Assembly (NCBI GenBank): GCA_004352715.1
Contig: SCFE01000005.1
Location: 1,433,863-1,497,862, forward strand
Direction: 5' to 3'
Length of the DNA stretch: 64,000 bases
DNA from: Hofstenia miamia
Lineage: Eukaryota > Xenacoelomorpha > Acoela
The notes beneath the pieces were generated by a model. The model did no database searches and was not told the DNA's origin. It worked only from the letters and a program-made list of their open reading frames with translations. Below, piece by piece: positions 60,301 through 64,000 of the stretch; within the stretch, counting starts at the first letter, position 1, and every line of letters begins with the position of its first letter. The position numbers and the translations under genes are program-made.

Positions 60301-62095
60301 GGTTTCTTAAAATGACCCTACAGTCAATGTATACATTAGACAACACTTTTTGTTTAAAAGCGATCAAAGTATTGTCATTGACATTCTAACTCATGATATT
60401 TAGTGTATTTTTGACAGAAGGAATGAAGAGGAACTTTGAATTTATTCTATTTTGTAAGTCATTGTGCAATGTTTTTTATATATTAACTTTAAAATTAGGG
60501 GGTCCATGGGCACTTTTCTTAAACAGTTGGAGTTTGAAGGAAGTCTACAAACGGAAAGAAGCCAGAGCAGTTCTTATTCGAAGGTAAAGCCTTCCTAATT
60601 GCATTATTTATTTTAACTAATTTCCAGCTTATGTTTAATGCAATGAGAAAAATGCTCAGAAATTATTAATCTAAAAAGAATTTAAAAAGTTTTTGTGTTA
60701 TTACATTTTATTTTGGGCTTTGGATTTTTGTTGTACAATCCATGGGTTTTTGGAAAATTACTCTTCGAGAGTGGCATTTTTTAACTGATCAGAGCAAGGT
60801 AGGAATTCTCATAGATTTGTTGTTCTCTTCAGTAAGTTTTTGTGGCTTTTTCCTAATTGAGAAAACGTTGCATTCAGAAAGCATTAGTCTGTCATAAGCA
60901 ACAATATCGATCACACTTGGAAAAATCTTTTCATATAAATTTATTTACCGATAATTTGTCAACAGCATCCTTTGAATTATATTAATTAGTGTCTGGGTTT
61001 TGCATCAACCAAATCATACCAGCGTATGTTATACCAAAATAGAATTTTATCAACTTTTTGTATCGAGTAGTGAATATTTTAAAGGTTATGAATGATATAT
61101 CACTGGGGTAGAAATCATTGCAGTGAAATAACACGATTAAACATTCCAGTATGAACAAAGTGTTAATATGGAGTGTATAAAGATGCTATTTAAATATTAT
61201 AGTCATATATCTCTATTCTGTTTTTTAAATATAATAATAAAAGTAGTTTCAATTTTAATGCTTTTTTCTTTAAGTCTAGTGTGAAGCTATTTGAGAATTT
61301 ATTTATTTTGCATTAGATAATTGTGCTTAAATTTATCAGTGATAATTATGTTCACGTATGTCGGGTGGATACAGATAAACTCATTATTAGTACGAGAATG
61401 AATTTAGTTTACCCGCAAAGCCTTAGTGTGGAAGTGCCGTAGTATATCTGATTAATCTTGAGCAAAATAGTTGTATTTGGTTAATGAATATAGCCAGAAG
61501 TCCACGATTGACAATCACTTATAAGTGATTTGATAACAATCCTGGGGAGCCTTATGCTAGCAATAATGAAATTAGGTAGAGATGAGGCGCTATACTTGGA
61601 AATGATTATTTTATTAAATTGTAATTATTGCTATTTTAGACTTTCTACAACAGTGTTTTTGATCGGTGTACTCAACCTCATCTTTTCACCTTTTATTTTT
61701 ATATGGACAGTACTCTATTCGTTCTTCTCCTATGCTGATGTAAGTATTTTATTATCTCCCGCTAAACCACGCAATATATGAAATATTTCGAAACACCTGC
61801 CATGTTTAATGATATTGTTTACCATGTAAATTTTGGACACTGTCAATTTTTTTACCCTTTGCCTTGTTTTGTAACGTATATTACATCATTTATGTTCTCT
61901 TTTATCTTGATTGCACCCCATTCAGTGTTAGCAGTTTCAAAATATATTATTCTATATAAATTTAAGAATTTTCAAGTCATTTTCATTTTAGATGATCAAA
62001 CGTGAACCACACCTTTTGGGTTCTCGTAGATGGTCTCAGTTTGCTCAGCTTTACCTCAGGCATTTCAATGAAGTTGATCACGAATTCGATACGCG
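55023..62095 (+). CDS. ATG9: Autophagy-related protein 9 (ATG9), nine 5' exons, continues past the recognised part
   Basis: Nine in-phase exons: 55023-55122, 55498-55756, 55800-55932, 56008-56110, 58934-59033, 60404-60453, 60499-60583, 61640-61739, 61992-62095 (344 codons plus 2 nt), all with GT/AG introns. Translation matches ATG9 throughout: RSWHHIENLDDFFRRVY, EIFDLMQFLFVVSFTTFLYG (first membrane helix, about residues 62-87), ILAFIFFIIRLIRSL (second), RKHQMCIHKRDL, DIYHRILRFKNY, FLTEGMKRNFEFILFWGPWA, NLIFSPFIFIWTVLYSFF, LYLRHFNEVDHEFDTR. ATG9 is a trimeric membrane lipid scramblase on Golgi/endosomal vesicles that seeds autophagosomes. The start is set by a conserved acidic N-terminus with DEYSRL, the position of the YxxL sorting motif in animal ATG9. 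The remaining half is not found up to 64000, so the next intron exceeds 1.9 kb. Confidence 0.95.
55757..55799 (+). other. 43-bp ATG9 intron
   Basis: GTTCGC...TTTTTAG. Splicing it out keeps phase 2 (AG|C) and joins ...SCMAT to SNLFFRSC. Without removal the frame ends at IPS. Introns of 45 bp (60454-60498) and 75 bp (55933-56007) lie in the same gene beside introns of 1-2.8 kb. Confidence 0.75.
56111..58933 (+). other. Largest ATG9 intron (2.8 kb) with repeats
   Basis: It contains (TA)n tracts at 57122-57162, 57314-57354 and 58425-58450, a single N at 57313, a cluster of GTTACTAGTAAC-type palindromes at 57577-57672, and a hAT remnant at 57849-58285. The open frame 56272-56535 (+) has no clear family. 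Confidence 0.7.
57849..58285 (-). pseudogene. hAT transposase C-terminal remnant
   Basis: The minus-strand frame 58285-57992 reads SIWDKFQSF, then VVELVQVVLTCHPSSTAVER directly followed by LFSVSGNIQKAKRSRI. The PSSTAVERLFSVSG block is the hAT-family C-terminal dimerisation domain. The element's end CAGAGGTGTAACCG lies at 57849, after the possible duplication CTCACAAT (57841-57848). A CTCACAAA at 58525 may mark the other side, but the matching inverted end is worn. The N-terminal part of the transposase is missing. Confidence 0.8.
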
Positions 62096-63250
62096 GTTAG
62101 TTTTTCTATACAGTAATGCTTTTGGCATTTTTAAATTGAATGTTTTTTGAAATTATTTCGTTTACAAAATGCAATTTTGGTTTTGAAAATTTTGCTTAAA
62201 AACAGTATGCTAACCTTTAATTGTCAAGACTGTTTGCCATTTTAACTTAATTTTTACGTTAACAAACGTATTGTAGTGTGCAATTATTAGTGACTTCCCT
62301 ATCATCATTACATTTTCCTGTCAAAATGCTGAGTAGAGCAACCACTTTGTTTTGTCGATATAGATTACCATTTTTAAGTGAAATTTGTCTAATAAACAAA
62401 TTGAACCATTTCATGTTCTTGTGCCAGAATGTGAGACGGAATGAATTTCTATTCTTTCCCAATGTTTCTACAAACGTAAGCCCTTTATTCATGAGGGAAT
62501 TTTTCAGCTGTCAAGCAAATAACGAACAAAGGAAAGCTTTTATTTGATTTTCAATTGCGTAAGAAACGTATCATGCGAAAATTTATTGAAGACGCCTACT
62601 GCATAACTGTAGTTGAATGTTACAATATTGCCACCATTTCCCCAAGTACATTTGAAATGCGGGGACAATTCCTTAATTTTGCTTGACAGCAGGTGAATGT
62701 GTCAATTTTTTTCCACTGTGGTTCCACCAGGTACATTTTGTCTAATAAATTCTCGGTCTTTTTTAGTTGTTATCCAATACATCGTGCCTTGCTTTTTGTA
62801 TTCGGCAAACACATCTGAATTATTATGCTCTCCAATGGGGTGCATTGAAGTCAAGTCTTAAACTTGCTAGCTTTATTAGTGTATTGTGTGCTGCAAAAAT
62901 CGACTACAAAGACTAGAACTTTCATCAACCTGCAGCTTTTCACCAATTTTATCATCATTTAGTTTGAGTCATCTTTTCTGAGAATTTTTCAGCCTTAATA
63001 ATACTAAATCAAATATTGAAGTGAGAAGTACATCTCGCGGGAAAAAAATAAAATCGTATCTGCCGGCCATGCATTCACGCAATATACTTACATAGAAATT
63101 CAATTTCCCACTCCGTATTGGCAACGTTTTTAATATAATTTTATAATTATTGTTTATTTTTCAAGCTTAGCCCAAAATTTTATTCGTATGTACGATAATT
63201 TAATGAACAGTAATAGGCACTGGCGGATTTAAGGGGAAATAATTTGTGTA
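62096..63250. other. Probable ATG9 intron, no exon recognised
   Basis: After the donor CG|GTTAGT, I searched for the expected LNR-YKPASKYM exon on the plus strand and did not find it before the window end. Confidence 0.5.
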
Positions 63251-63560
63251 GCCTTAAGCCCATGCTACACGAACAACTTTTGTCGCCAATTTTTGTTGGC
63301 CAACGAAAATCGTTCGTGTAGCACCCCTCTTCCACGACTAAAATCGGGAGTAATTATCTAGACTAAAGTTGTTCGTTCGGTCCAACTAAAGTTGGCGACA
63401 AAAGTTGTCAGTTCGGTCCAACGAAAATTGGACAATAAAAATTGTTCGTGTAGCACCCCTTCCGCCAACTTTAGTCGTGAAGTAATTAAATGACAAAAGT
63501 TGTTCGTGTAGCAGGGTGCTCCCACCAACTTTATTGTCGGAGAAGTAATTCTCCAACTTT
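63251..63560. mobile_element. Non-autonomous element with repeated GTTCGTGTAGCA
   Basis: GTTCGTGTAGCA occurs at 63312, 63444 and 63502, and as its complement TGCTACACGAAC at 63263. Between them are repeated CCAACTTTAGTCG and GACAAAAGTTGT words in both orientations, and AGTAATT words near 63350, 63481 and 63544. It resembles a MITE whose inverted ends carry internal subrepeats. Exact ends and target duplication could not be fixed. Confidence 0.5.
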
Positions 63561-64000
63561 CTAGTAATTATCACATTCAAAGATAAATAAACAATTTTAA
63601 GCTATAATTTCAATCGTTTTCAGAGTTCATTTCGGACTGTAAAATTTAAAATTAGCTAGGTTTATAGAATTAATAATCATGATTTGTACATTTTTATGTT
63701 AAAATAAACACAACACTATGTAGGCATTTCTTTTGTATACTTGCGTATCAGTATTAAATTAAAACAATTAACTCATCAAAAAGAATCCTTTGTAGTAAAC
63801 AAAAACATTTGAACATAAAATAGTGATTAGATTGGGAAGTCTATCACAGTGTAGCTTTGCGAACTCAAGTATTGTTTAAACAGTGCAGGCAATTATGATG
63901 TTCGGTTTAATTTCAAAGTAAACAGCATCATTCTTATTTCATCCGCGGACTCCGAGATAAACCGCTCTCCAATGAAAATACGCATTCACGCAGGTTACAT
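63561..64000. other. AT-rich DNA to window end, no gene recognised
   Basis: No ATG9 exon or other coding signal was seen. Confidence 0.4.

Noticed and set aside
62278-62547. 89-codon open frame as the next ATG9 exon
   Set aside because: No match to the expected LNR-YKPASKYM region and no acceptor in phase.
1-64000. tRNA or rRNA genes
   Set aside because: I looked for the B-box-like GGTTCGAATCC core and rRNA-like GC-rich blocks and found none that fold convincingly.

Overview
This is an AT-rich, intron-bearing, transposon-laden draft-assembly window from an animal genome, most likely an invertebrate. The reasons are GT/AG introns, animal gene families (ATG9, HIG1), and a metazoan-style mix of mobile DNA: LINEs with microsatellite tails, Penelope-like elements, piggyBac, hAT, Tc1 and mariner. 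I cannot name the species. There is no bacterial-style gene organisation.

Three host genes can be supported. (1) A HIG1-domain gene on the minus strand: exons at 42413-42467 and 33245-33438, separated by a 9-kb intron that holds a complete piggyBac copy and two hAT copies. (2) A 51-codon single-exon gene at 49991-50146 (+) that resembles the cytochrome oxidase assembly factor PET117. (3) The 5' half of the autophagy lipid scramblase gene ATG9 (+): nine consecutive in-phase exons from the start codon at 55023 to 62095, running off the window. Weaker exon candidates lie at 8091-8162, 9335-9575, 10784-10990 (+) and 39464-39518 (-).

Left part (1-17 kb): two near-identical LINE 3' ends (1-640, 5951-6660), unassigned exon candidates, and mariner and Tc1 remnants. 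Middle (18-33 kb): a nearly complete LINE with a 2A-like motif upstream of its AP endonuclease, LINE and Penelope fragments, a retroelement C-terminus between 270-bp direct repeats, a TTAA MITE, a foldback-like element built from a GC-rich iterated motif, and a second degraded LINE. 33-48 kb: HIG1 gene region with four hAT elements (three with exact 8-bp target duplications), one piggyBac and a Tc1 fragment. 48-64 kb: PET117-like gene, a LINE tail, a Penelope fragment, then ATG9 with a hAT transposase remnant in its largest intron, and a second iterated-motif repeat near the right edge.

Assembly quality matters here. There are two runs of N (6040-6195, 54261-54606) and five single-N joins. 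Three of the single-N joins are flanked by long direct duplications (around 3201, 20452 and 26409) that are most simply unmerged contig overlaps. No operon-like or defence-like system was found. The unusual items are the structured transposon ends, the 2A-like LINE motif, and small genes that are easy to miss.
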